A stretch of DNA of 64,000 bases from an uncultured Collinsella sp. (GTDB lineage Bacteria; Actinomycetota; Coriobacteriia; Coriobacteriales; Coriobacteriaceae): assembly GCA_902464565.1 (NCBI GenBank), contig CABQJV010000005.1, positions 45,621-109,620 of the forward strand, read 5' to 3'. Shown piece after piece: positions 41,141 through 52,104 of this stretch. Below the pieces are notes generated by a model that was given only the letters and a program-made list of their open reading frames with translations, was not told the DNA's origin and made no database searches. A program made the position numbers and the translations under genes. Numbering within the stretch: position 1 is the first letter of the stretch; each line of letters begins with the position of its first letter.

Positions 41141-41839
41141 TTATTTCGCAGGATCCACGGCGACCTTGCCGCTCTCCAACACGTGAACGCGGCCGTCGGC
41201 GAGCATTTGCACGACCTCGGGATACAGCACGTGCTCAATCGCGTGGATGTGCTCCTCGAGCGTGTCGACGTCCCAGCCCTCCTCGACAGCCAGCGCACGC
41301 TGGGCGATGATGGGGCCGTTGTCGTAGATCTCGTTGGCAAAGTGCACGGTCACGCCGGTCACCTTGACGCCGCGAGCAAACGCATCGTCGATCGCATGGG
41401 CACCGGTAAAGCTCGGCAGCAGCGCCGGATGCAGGTTGACCACGCGATTGGGAAACGCTGCCAGCAGCGGCGTGTGCACCATGCGCATGTAACCGGCCAT
41501 CACCACGTACTCGCAGCCGCGCTCGAGCAGCTCATGCGCGATGATCTCGTCAGCCGCGATGGGGTCGGCATAGACATCCTTGGACAGCGTGAGTGTCTGG
41601 ATGCCCGCGCGCTCGGCACGCTGCAGGCCCTTGGCCGAAGGACGGCTCGACACCACAAGCTCAATCGAGGCGTTGAGCTTGCCGGCGGCGATCAGGTCGA
41701 TCAGCGCCTGCAGGTTGGTACCCGAACCGCTGATAAGCACGCCGATCTTAAGCGGCTCAGCCGTATCGGTACCGGTCGGACGGGTATAGGGCACAAAGCC
41801 CAGGCCCTCGGCATCAGCTATCTGCTCGTTAGCGCTCAT
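41141..41839 (-). CDS. purN: Phosphoribosylglycinamide formyltransferase
   Basis: Transfers a formyl group to GAR in purine synthesis. The 232-residue protein has IGVLISGSGTNLQALID, VVMAGYMRMV, NLHPALLPSFTGAHAIDDA with the catalytic Asn-His, and GVTVHFANEIYDNGPI. About 30 residues precede the usual start; the ATG chosen overlaps the purM end by 11 bases, as expected for coupled genes. It is last in the purF, purM, purN series. Confidence 0.95.
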   Translation of the reverse strand: MSANEQIADAEGLGFVPYTRPTGTDTAEPLKIGVLISGSGTNLQALIDLIAAGKLNASIELVVSSRPSAKGLQRAERAGIQTLTLSKDVYADPIAADEIIAHELLERGCEYVVMAGYMRMVHTPLLAAFPNRVVNLHPALLPSFTGAHAIDDAFARGVKVTGVTVHFANEIYDNGPIIAQRALAVEEGWDVDTLEEHIHAIEHVLYPEVVQMLADGRVHVLESGKVAVDPAK

Positions 41840-42932
41840 CGGAGTACACGACCTTACCGGAGCCCTCGACGCACTCGCCCACGCGGAACGGCTTCTCGCC
41901 TAGCGCGACCAGAGCCTCGGTCACGGCAGCCTCGTCCTCGGGGGCGACGATCAGGCACAGGCCGACACCCATGTTGAAGGTCTTGCATGCCTCGTTGGGC
42001 GCGAGCTCGGCCTGACGCGACACATAGGTGATGACGGGCGGAACGTCCCAGCCCATCTCGGCGCCGGTGCGGGTGACCACGGCATCGACGTCGTCGGCGA
42101 GCGCGCGGTTGAGGTTCTCGGTAATACCGCCGCCGGTGATATGGGCAATGGCATGAACGTTGGCGCCACCGTGGAGCAGCTCAAGAATCGGCTTCACATA
42201 AATGCGCGTGGGAGCCAGCAGAGCGTCGGCCAGCGAAGCACCGCCGAGCTCCTCGAGCGGACGGCTCAGCTCCTCGGCCTTAGCGGCAGCCTCGGGCGTG
42301 CCCGGCTTGATACCGTCGACACCGATGACCTTGCGAACGAGTGAGTAGCCGTTGGAGTGCACGCCGGTGGAGGGCAGACCCAGGATCACATCGCCGGGGC
42401 GAACGTTCGCGGGGTCGAGCATCTTAGGACGGTCGACGACGCCCACAGTAAAGCCGGCGAGGTCGTAATCGGCGGGGGCCATGACGCCCGGGTGCTCGGC
42501 CATCTCGCCGCCCACAAGCGCGCAGCCCGCGAGCTTGCAGCCGTCGGCCACGCCCTTGATGATCTTTGCCATGTGCTCGGCCTCAATGTGGCCGATGGCA
42601 ACGTAATCCAGGAAGAACAGCGGCTCGGCGCCCGAAGCCAAAATGTCATTGACGCACATGGCAACCAGGTCCTGGCCCACCGTCTCGTGACGGTCCATGA
42701 TCTGGGCGAGCACGAGCTTGGTGCCCACGCCGTCGGTGCCGCTGATCAGGATCGGGTCTTCCATATCCTTAAGCGCGGCGGCCGAGAACAGGCCACCAAA
42801 GCCACCGATGCCGCCGATAACCTCGGGGCGGTTGGTGTCCTTGACCATCTGCTTAATAGCGTCGACGGCGCGGCCGCCCTCGGCAGTATCGACGCCGGCG
42901 TCCTCGTACGTCACATGCTTGCTGTCGCTCAT
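41829..42932 (-). CDS. purM: Phosphoribosylformylglycinamidine cyclo-ligase
   Basis: AIR synthetase of 367 residues. Motifs are LISGTDGVGTKLVLAQ, MCVNDILASGAEPLFFLDY, GCALVGGEMAEHPGV and HITGGGITENLNRAL. The ATG at 42932 is preceded by GAGGAAGG; in-frame codons upstream are not part of the family. It overlaps purN by 11 bases and lies about 155 bases after purF, with a GGGACAGG-family repeat in that gap. Confidence 0.95.
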   Translation of the reverse strand: MSDSKHVTYEDAGVDTAEGGRAVDAIKQMVKDTNRPEVIGGIGGFGGLFSAAALKDMEDPILISGTDGVGTKLVLAQIMDRHETVGQDLVAMCVNDILASGAEPLFFLDYVAIGHIEAEHMAKIIKGVADGCKLAGCALVGGEMAEHPGVMAPADYDLAGFTVGVVDRPKMLDPANVRPGDVILGLPSTGVHSNGYSLVRKVIGVDGIKPGTPEAAAKAEELSRPLEELGGASLADALLAPTRIYVKPILELLHGGANVHAIAHITGGGITENLNRALADDVDAVVTRTGAEMGWDVPPVITYVSRQAELAPNEACKTFNMGVGLCLIVAPEDEAAVTEALVALGEKPFRVGECVEGSGKVVYSDER

Positions 42933-43046
42933 CTGAGCCTTCCTCTCCACTACCGTGGCGCCGCGCGGGCGCCAAACGGTGCTCATAGTTGCGTTCATTT
43001 CGGCGCACGCCATAACAGCACGCGCCGTCATATCAACAAAACGGCA

Positions 43047-43088
43047 GGTAAAACCTACCAAAATAAACCTGTCCCTACATGGCAGGTT
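43047..43088. repeat. GGGACAGG-family repeat after purF
   Basis: AAAACCTACCAAAATAAACC leads into TGTCCCTACATGGCAGGTTTTA; the ends pair (TAAAACCTACC with GGCAGGTTTTA). Nearly the same sequence forms the arms of the repeat at 26947-27114. Confidence 0.7.
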
Positions 43089-44759
43089 TTAGGCCTCGCC
43101 GTGCTCCTCTTCCCAGCTGCGGTCGTCGTATTTCTCGACCACGGCGTCGTCGTCAAAGTGCAGCGGCTTGTCCAGGTTGCGGGGCTTAAAGCCCTCCATG
43201 AACTTGTCGCGGCCAAAGCTCTCGGGAATCGCCACGGGGTAGCGTCCGGTAAAGCACGCATCGCAGTAACCGCCCTTGGGCATGATCTTAAGCAGGCCCT
43301 CGACCGAAAGGAAGGCCAGCGAATCGGCGCCAATGTACTCGCAGATCTCATCGACCGTCTTGTTAGCGCTGATAAGCTGCGACTGCACGTCGGTATCGAT
43401 ACCGTAGAAGCACGGCCAGATGACCTCGGGCGAGTTGATGCGGATATGGATCTCCTTGGCGCCGGCGTTGCGCAGCATCTTGACGAGCTGCACCATGGTG
43501 GTGCCGCGGACGATGGAGTCGTCGATGACGACCAGGCGCTTACCCTCGATGTTGTCGCGCAGCGGGTTGAGTTTCATACGCACGCCCATGGCGCGCAACT
43601 CCTGCGTAGGCTCGATAAACGTACGACCCACGTAGCGGTTCTTGATAAGGCCCTCGCCAAAGGGAATACCGCTCTCGTGCGAATACCCCTCCGCGGGCGG
43701 CAGGCCGGAGTCGGGCACGCCGATAACCAGGTCGGCCTCGACGGGCTCCTCATGTGCCAGCTGACGACCCATGTCATAACGGCAGGCGTAGACGCTCTTG
43801 CCGTTCATGATGGAGTCGGGGCGAGCGAAGTAGACCTGCTCAAAGATGCAGTTAGCAGGCTCTTCGGCGGCAGGCACGCCCTGCTCGGACACAAGGCCCT
43901 CGGCGCTGATGCGCAAAATCTCACCGGGACGGACATCGCGGACGTACTCGGCGCCCACAATGTCGAGCGCACAAGTCTCGGAGGCGACGACCCAGCCGCC
44001 GGCGCGGGTGACATGGGTGGTGGCGTCGGCCGTCGCGGCGCCGTCCTGCGACGGCAGCTGCGAAACGGATGCGGCATCGGCCTGGTCCAGGCCCTCGTCC
44101 ACCAGCTTGCCCAGCACAAGCGGGCGAATGCCGTGCGGATCGCGGAATGCGTAGAGCGCCTGCTCGTTGATGAGCGTCATGGCGTAGCCGCCGCGCACGA
44201 GCTCCATGGTCTTGCGAATGCCCTCGCGCAGATGACCTGTACGCTGGGTAAAGTAGCCGATGAGTTTGGTCGCGACCTCGGAATCCGAGTTGGAGAGGAA
44301 CGGCACGCCCAGCTCGATCAGCTGGCGGCGCAGCTCGTCGGTGTTGACGAGGGTGCCGTTGTGCGCGAGCGCGATAATGACGCTATTGATGGTAGAGAGG
44401 TGCGGCTGAGAAGCCTCCCAGCTCTTGGCGCCGGCGGTGCCATAGCGCACATGGCCCACGGCCAGCTGACCGGAGAGCGTCGACAAGTCAGCATTGGAGA
44501 ATACGCGGTCGAGCAGGCCCAGATCCTTGCGGACCATAACCGTACCGCCGTCACCAACAGCGATTCCCGCCGATTCTTGGCCACGGTGCTGCAGTGCACG
44601 CAGGCCAAAGTACGTCAGTCGAGCCACGTCACGATCGGGCGCCCACACACCAAAAACGCCGCATTCCTCATGCAGCTGGTCGGAGTCCGGATCATACGTC
44701 GACATGGCGTTCACCTGTCCCGCGGCACGCTCGGCCGCGCGGATGGTTTCTTGAGACAT
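43089..44759 (-). CDS. purF: Amidophosphoribosyltransferase
   Basis: First committed step of purine synthesis; 556 residues. After a propeptide of about 32 residues the catalytic Cys begins the mature N-terminus in EECGVFGVWAP. Further motifs are GLRALQHRGQESAGI, the PRPP loop LVVIDDSIVRGTT and CDACFTGRYP, which supports the Fe-S-containing B. subtilis-type enzyme. The ATG at 44759 has GAGGGGA upstream. A TATAAT -10 at 44806-44801 predicts a 35-base leader. It heads the purF-purM-purN series. Confidence 0.95.
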   Translation of the reverse strand: MSQETIRAAERAAGQVNAMSTYDPDSDQLHEECGVFGVWAPDRDVARLTYFGLRALQHRGQESAGIAVGDGGTVMVRKDLGLLDRVFSNADLSTLSGQLAVGHVRYGTAGAKSWEASQPHLSTINSVIIALAHNGTLVNTDELRRQLIELGVPFLSNSDSEVATKLIGYFTQRTGHLREGIRKTMELVRGGYAMTLINEQALYAFRDPHGIRPLVLGKLVDEGLDQADAASVSQLPSQDGAATADATTHVTRAGGWVVASETCALDIVGAEYVRDVRPGEILRISAEGLVSEQGVPAAEEPANCIFEQVYFARPDSIMNGKSVYACRYDMGRQLAHEEPVEADLVIGVPDSGLPPAEGYSHESGIPFGEGLIKNRYVGRTFIEPTQELRAMGVRMKLNPLRDNIEGKRLVVIDDSIVRGTTMVQLVKMLRNAGAKEIHIRINSPEVIWPCFYGIDTDVQSQLISANKTVDEICEYIGADSLAFLSVEGLLKIMPKGGYCDACFTGRYPVAIPESFGRDKFMEGFKPRNLDKPLHFDDDAVVEKYDDRSWEEEHGEA

Positions 44760-44800
44760 GGCATCCCCTCAGAGCCTCGTATTTTGGCGTTACCCGCCTT

Positions 44801-44806
44801 ATTATA
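44801..44806 (-). promoter_or_regulatory. -10 element TATAAT of purF
   Basis: TGCGTATAATAAGG on the minus strand is a perfect -10 hexamer; the -35 region is weak. Confidence 0.6.
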
Positions 44807-45044
44807 CGCACGGCGCGACGCGCTCCCCAGCGCATGAGCAGCGCTTTTTAAAAGCCCACCGAGCTAATAATCCGTTTTGCGGCCAAACATTTTATCGGTC
44901 TGTCCAGTGCCAGCGCCCGCGCCCCCAGGTGGCCGCCGCGTCCACCGTTGGGGATTACAAAGTTGCAATTGGGACGTTCGTCCTGTCTTTTGGCAGGTCG
45001 GCGGCGTATCCTTATAACCTACAACAAAGCGAGAAAGGTTCTGT

Positions 45045-46274
45045 ATGGATCGAAACGAACTCGACCCCAGCGTCCCCAGCGCCACGGAGGTCAAGAAGAT
45101 CCCGCTCATCATTAAGGTGTACGCCGTCCTGTGCATCCTATCCGGCGTGGGCACGCTCCCGTCGGTCGCCGCCTTTATGTGGCAGGTCATCACCGCGCTC
45201 ATTAACGGCAACGCCGCCGCCAAGCTCGGCGACAACACGCTCGTCGCGGTTGGACTCATCGTCGCCGGCATCATGCTCTCTGCGGCAAGTGCCGTCATCC
45301 TGATCATCTTTGGCCTGGACCTTATCAAAAACCAGCGCCGCAACGCCGCCCGCCTGTCCTACATCCTTATTGCATTCACCGTCGTCGAGCTTTTGGTCGA
45401 CGTGATGCTCCAGGGTATCGGGCCGTTCTTGTTGCGCCCCGCCATCCAGCTCGGCATCCTCATCGCGCTTTCGGCCACCGTCGACCCCACGCTTCGTCAG
45501 GAGCGCGAACTGCAGCGCCGCCTGCAGGAGATGCTCGATCGCGACGCCGCTGCCGAGGGCATGCTCGGCCGCGATGAGACCGGCGAAGGCTACATCAAGC
45601 TCAACTACTTCAACCTGTTCTGGGTATTCTTTGTCTGCTGCGTACTGGGCCTCATCCTGGAGGACATCTGGCACATGACGGTCGACGACCCGGGCGTCTA
45701 CCAGAACCGCGCCGGCATGCTGTTTGGCCCCTTCAGCCCCATCTACGGATTTGGCGCCGTACTCATGACCATGGTACTCAACCGCTTCTACAAAAAGAAC
45801 CCCATCATCATTTTCCTGGTAAGCGCTGTGCTCGGCGCGAGCTTTGAAGTGTTCGTGGGCTGGTTTATGCAGACCTCATTTGGCGTGGTCTCGTGGAGCT
45901 ACTCGCACATGAAACTGTTCGGCATGCCCGACCCACTCGCCGTCCTCACGGGCGGACGCACCTGCACGGGCTTTGCCTGCCTGTGGGGCCTGGGTGGCCT
46001 TATCTGGATCAAGCTGCTGCTACCCAGATTGCTCAAGCTCATCAACATGATTCCGTGGAAGAGCCGCTACTCGGCTACCGTCATCTTTACCGTCATTATG
46101 CTGGTCGACGGCGTCATGACGCTACAGTCGCTCGACTACTGGTACCAGCGCGTCAACGGCACGGAGCCGGATATTCCCGTCGCGCAGTTCTACGGCAAGT
46201 ACTTCGATAACGACTACATGGAGAACCGCTTCCAGAGCATGACCATGAGCCCCAAGGATGCGACGCGCGTGTAG
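45045..46274 (+). CDS. Multi-pass membrane protein, putative ABC-transporter type IV (PF06541-like)
   Basis: A 409-residue integral membrane protein. The N-terminal 150 residues hold four hydrophobic segments. A charged region (RQERELQRRLQEMLDRDAA) follows, and then a second membrane domain with RAGMLFGPFSPIYGFGAVL, the signature of the CmpB-type putative ABC-transporter family. No ATPase gene is adjacent, so a transport role is doubtful. GAAAGG precedes the ATG. It is monocistronic with a strong terminator. Confidence 0.75.
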   Translation: MDRNELDPSVPSATEVKKIPLIIKVYAVLCILSGVGTLPSVAAFMWQVITALINGNAAAKLGDNTLVAVGLIVAGIMLSAASAVILIIFGLDLIKNQRRNAARLSYILIAFTVVELLVDVMLQGIGPFLLRPAIQLGILIALSATVDPTLRQERELQRRLQEMLDRDAAAEGMLGRDETGEGYIKLNYFNLFWVFFVCCVLGLILEDIWHMTVDDPGVYQNRAGMLFGPFSPIYGFGAVLMTMVLNRFYKKNPIIIFLVSAVLGASFEVFVGWFMQTSFGVVSWSYSHMKLFGMPDPLAVLTGGRTCTGFACLWGLGGLIWIKLLLPRLLKLINMIPWKSRYSATVIFTVIMLVDGVMTLQSLDYWYQRVNGTEPDIPVAQFYGKYFDNDYMENRFQSMTMSPKDATRV

Positions 46275-46307
46275 CGCCACGCAATGCCGAGATTTTCCAA
46301 CGCACAG

Positions 46308-46350
46308 AAAAGCCCGCTGGCAGACTGATTGAACTGCCAGTGGGCTTTTT
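46308..46350 (+). terminator. Rho-independent terminator after the 45-kb membrane protein gene
   Basis: AAAAGCCCGCTGGCAG pairs with CTGCCAGTGGGCTTTTT. Read from the other strand it also ends in T residues, so it can serve the convergent MoaE-like gene. Confidence 0.9.
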
Positions 46351-46373
46351 GTTGGCGAATGCTGCTGCCGGCC

Positions 46374-46793
46374 TTACGCCTCGCGCTCGACCTCGCTCAC
46401 ACACTCATTTTTGATGGTACCGACGAGCGCCTGCAGCGCATCGACCACATGCGGGCGAATGTCTCCGCCAATGAGTACGAGCATGATGTCATCGCCCACG
46501 GTAAGCTCACCGCTCGCCAGCCACACGCGCACATAGCCGATACCCGGCATCGTGCGCGTTGCCTCGATAGCAGCCTGCACCTTCTGAGCATCGAAGCCGA
46601 ACACCATGCCGCCCACCTTGTGGCCCGGCGCCACGCCATCGGTCTCGACACCGCGCGCCTCGGCCTTGGGCGTCGCGCGCACCACACCGTTGTGTGTCAG
46701 GTACATGCCGCAGCCAGCCGCCGAAACATCGGCCTTGGCTTCGCGCAGCCAGGCATCAACCGAAGGCATCGATTTGCCACTTTCAAGCATCAT
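46374..46793 (-). CDS. MoaE-like protein (molybdopterin synthase large subunit family)
   Basis: A 139-residue protein that resembles MoaE in order of features: THNGVVRATPKAEARG near the start, VGGMVFGFDAQKVQAAIEAT in the middle, then VRVWLASGELTVGDDIMLVLI and IRPHVVDALQALVGTIKNE. The conserved HR before the G-x-L-x-V-G-E strand reads VWLASGELTVGD, so the substrate-binding His-Arg is absent. No moaD or other molybdopterin genes are near. It may have lost synthase activity. AAGGAGA precedes the start. Confidence 0.6.
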   Translation of the reverse strand: MMLESGKSMPSVDAWLREAKADVSAAGCGMYLTHNGVVRATPKAEARGVETDGVAPGHKVGGMVFGFDAQKVQAAIEATRTMPGIGYVRVWLASGELTVGDDIMLVLIGGDIRPHVVDALQALVGTIKNECVSEVEREA

Positions 46794-46812
46794 TTCTCCT
46801 TTTTACCGTCAT

Positions 46813-46852
46813 CGAGTAGCTCATTTGGGACGAGGCTCTTTTAGCTACTCTC
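46813..46852. repeat. Hairpin with GGGACGAGG core between GAGTAGCT/AGCTACTC arms
   Basis: GAGTAGCT-CATTTGGGACGAGG...AGCTACTC lies between the sortase and MoaE-like genes. The layout (variable stem around GGGAC) matches the other repeats in the window. Confidence 0.6.
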
Positions 46853-46859
46853 GAACCAC

Positions 46860-47858
46860 TTATTCCTCGACCGGCGTGAGCACCATGACTGCGCGCGTAT
46901 TGCTAAATGACAGCGAGCGGCAGGTCACAAGCGTTACGACCTTGGTTGCCGAAGCGGCACGATCGGTGGCATCACTCGCCACGGCAGAGGCACCGTCGAG
47001 CATCTCGGACAGGTAATTCTTCAGTCCGTCATCGCCCTCAAAGTTGGGCGTGCGCGCCTTGGCATACGTGTCCTCGACCACCTTGGTCGCCAGCGGGCGC
47101 AACTTATACGTCGCATCGCGCGTGATGTAGTACACGTATTCCATGCTGTCGAACGTCGCTTGATCGGTCGTATCCGAAATCACGTTGAACATCGAACCGT
47201 CGTTCATATGATGACCGTAAATCGTGGTCTGCTGATCCACCATGCCCGGCGCGGTGTCGTCGCTATCCAAGAAGATGGCTCCCGAGGCATTGGCCGTACC
47301 GTCAAACAGCGTGTTGAGGTACTTGGAGTTGTTGTTGGTTTGCACCACGGGGTAGTTGATGTTGGTGCCGGGCGCATAGATCCAACCCACAACCTCGGGA
47401 TTTGTCTGAGCAAGCGCATTGAAGTCGATAATCGGCACGCCGCTGGCGTCCTTGTCGCTCACATATTGCTTTTCGATTTTTTGATACGACTCGCTCGCCT
47501 GCTTGTAGCCAATCTGCGCGTTGATAAAGATGGCGGCAGCGGCAACGATCAGGCCAATGCCGATAATGATGAGCAGTATGGGAATGACGGAGCGGCGCTT
47601 TTTGCGCGGCGGTTCGGTATAGCTCGATGGCGCGGCATGCGCCGAAGAGCGAGGTGACTTCTTGGCCGTACTGTATGACGAAGGACGATATGCAGCCGGC
47701 GTATCCTGACGGCGATGCTTCGCCGGCGTCACGGGGCGCGGCGCGCGCGGCTGTTGAGGAGAGGATGTCCGACCCTGCTGCGGCGCGCGGGCTGCTCCCG
47801 ACTTGGCTGGATCGGGAATCCGAGAAGCCGAAAAACGCTTTCCCTGATAGTCGGACAT
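46860..47858 (-). CDS. Class B sortase
   Basis: Membrane transpeptidase of 332 residues. The first 90 residues are a Pro/Ser/Arg-rich cytoplasmic region, followed by one transmembrane helix (VIPILLIIIGIGLIVAAAAIF). The catalytic domain has TTIYGHHMNDGSMF with the His, TKVVTLVTC with the Cys and SNTRAVMVL with the Arg. DFNALAQTNPEVVGWIYAPG is typical of SrtB. The surface protein at 37-40 kb ends in LADTG, which better fits class A or E sortases, so this enzyme likely has other substrates. No pilin or NPxTG gene is adjacent. Confidence 0.92.
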   Translation of the reverse strand: MSDYQGKRFSASRIPDPAKSGAARAPQQGRTSSPQQPRAPRPVTPAKHRRQDTPAAYRPSSYSTAKKSPRSSAHAAPSSYTEPPRKKRRSVIPILLIIIGIGLIVAAAAIFINAQIGYKQASESYQKIEKQYVSDKDASGVPIIDFNALAQTNPEVVGWIYAPGTNINYPVVQTNNNSKYLNTLFDGTANASGAIFLDSDDTAPGMVDQQTTIYGHHMNDGSMFNVISDTTDQATFDSMEYVYYITRDATYKLRPLATKVVEDTYAKARTPNFEGDDGLKNYLSEMLDGASAVASDATDRAASATKVVTLVTCRSLSFSNTRAVMVLTPVEE

Positions 47859-47894
47859 GGCTCTCCTTATGCTGCAAATGGACTGGCAGAGCGC

Positions 47895-48359
47895 TTAGGC
47901 GTCAGCCATCTCCTGCTTCATCTTCTCGATAACCTTGCGGTACTCGGGGTCGCAGGCGCCCAGGATCTGCGTGGCGTAGATGGCGGCGTTCTTGGCACCG
48001 TTGATGGCAACACAGGCAACGGGCACGCCCGAAGGCATCTGCACCATCGACAGCAGCGAGTCCATACCACCCAGATCGCTCGTCTTCATAGGCACGCCGA
48101 TGACCGGCAGCGGCGTAAACGCAGCCACGACGCCGCCCAGGTGAGCAGCCTTGCCGGCGGCAGCGATAATCACCTTGATGCCGCGGTCGGCAGCGGTCGA
48201 GGCCCACTCATGGACCTTCGCCGGCGTGCGGTGCGCACTTGCAATCACGAGCTCATAGGGCACGCCCAGTGCCTCGAGCTCGGCGGTGCAGCCTTCCATA
48301 ACGCCCAGATCGGACTTGGAGCCCATGATGATCCCGACAACCGGCTTCTGATCTGCCAT
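47895..48359 (-). CDS. purE: N5-carboxyaminoimidazole ribonucleotide mutase
   Basis: Class I PurE of 154 residues. GIIMGSKSDLGVME, ASAHRTPAKVHEWA with the catalytic His, AAAGKAAHLGGVVAA and GVPMKTSDLGGMDSLLSMVQMP are all present. AGGAGG lies nine bases before the ATG at 48359; an upstream in-frame TTG is rejected. A TATACT -10 lies at 48428-48423. It is separate from the other purine genes, upstream of the sortase gene by 36 bases. Confidence 0.95.
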   Translation of the reverse strand: MADQKPVVGIIMGSKSDLGVMEGCTAELEALGVPYELVIASAHRTPAKVHEWASTAADRGIKVIIAAAGKAAHLGGVVAAFTPLPVIGVPMKTSDLGGMDSLLSMVQMPSGVPVACVAINGAKNAAIYATQILGACDPEYRKVIEKMKQEMADA

Positions 48360-48422
48360 AAACAAAGACCTCCTGTTGAGAGCGGTGACGCGGCGAATCC
48401 GCGACCCTTAACTACTGAGAGT

Positions 48423-48428
48423 AGTATA
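48423..48428 (-). promoter_or_regulatory. -10 element TATACT of purE
   Basis: GCTATACTACTC on the minus strand gives a leader of about 57 bases. A short CTACTCTCAGTAG hairpin is at its start. No riboswitch fold was recognised. Confidence 0.45.
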
Positions 48429-48454
48429 GCTGCTCCCGTCCCTGCGGTCTGTGT

Positions 48455-48526
48455 GGTGGCGGCTGAGCCTTTCCCTCGGGAACTGGGCTTCGCGAAGTTT
48501 CCCGAGGGAAAGGCTCAGCCGCCACC
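48455..48526. repeat. 72-bp near-perfect palindrome
   Basis: GGTGGCGGCTGAGCCTTTCC continues to TCGGGAA and pairs with its reverse complement on the right side, about 27 base pairs, around CTTCGCGAAG, which is itself palindromic. It lies between purE and the carB terminator. No T-run follows on either strand. Confidence 0.85.
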
Positions 48527-48571
48527 CTGCGACCTACCGGAGATTGCTATGACGTACGTTGGCTGAAATAA

Positions 48572-48620
48572 AAAATGTGGGCTCTGTCGTTCATTCGAAC
48601 GACAGAGCCCACACTCATTT
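48572..48620. terminator. Bidirectional rho-independent terminator downstream of carB
   Basis: GTGGGCTCTGTCGTTC-ATTC-GAACGACAGAGCCCAC, a perfect 16-bp stem flanked by A residues on the left and TCATTTT on the right. It lies about 170 bases after the carB stop. Confidence 0.85.
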
Positions 48621-48657
48621 TCTAATCAGCCCTAGTCATCGCGCAAAGTCCCTTCGG

Positions 48658-48788
48658 CAGCACACGGTGCAACCGAGTCACCGTAGGCCGGGACGGGAGG
48701 GGCCGAGTTTCCTCCTGAGCGACTCTGCTTGCAGCCGGAGCGAAAGGGGGAAATCTCGGCCCCTCCCGCCCCGGCCGGCCAGGTCACA

Positions 48789-48805
<17 letters not shown>
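48658..48805. repeat. Nested palindrome reaching into the carB 3' end
   Basis: Inner arms GGCCGGGACGGGAGGGGCCG...TTTCC (from about 48687) pair with GGAAATCTCGGCCCCTCCCG...GGCC (to about 48777). Outer arms CAGCACACGGTG (48658) and CACCGTGTGCTG pair as well; the right outer arm lies within the last codons of carB. Confidence 0.75.
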
Positions 48806-52103
<3,298 letters not shown>

Positions 52104-52104
52104 G

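Noticed and set aside
48360..48430. Purine riboswitch before purE
   Set aside because: The leader is only about 57 bases and does not show the conserved three-way junction loops.
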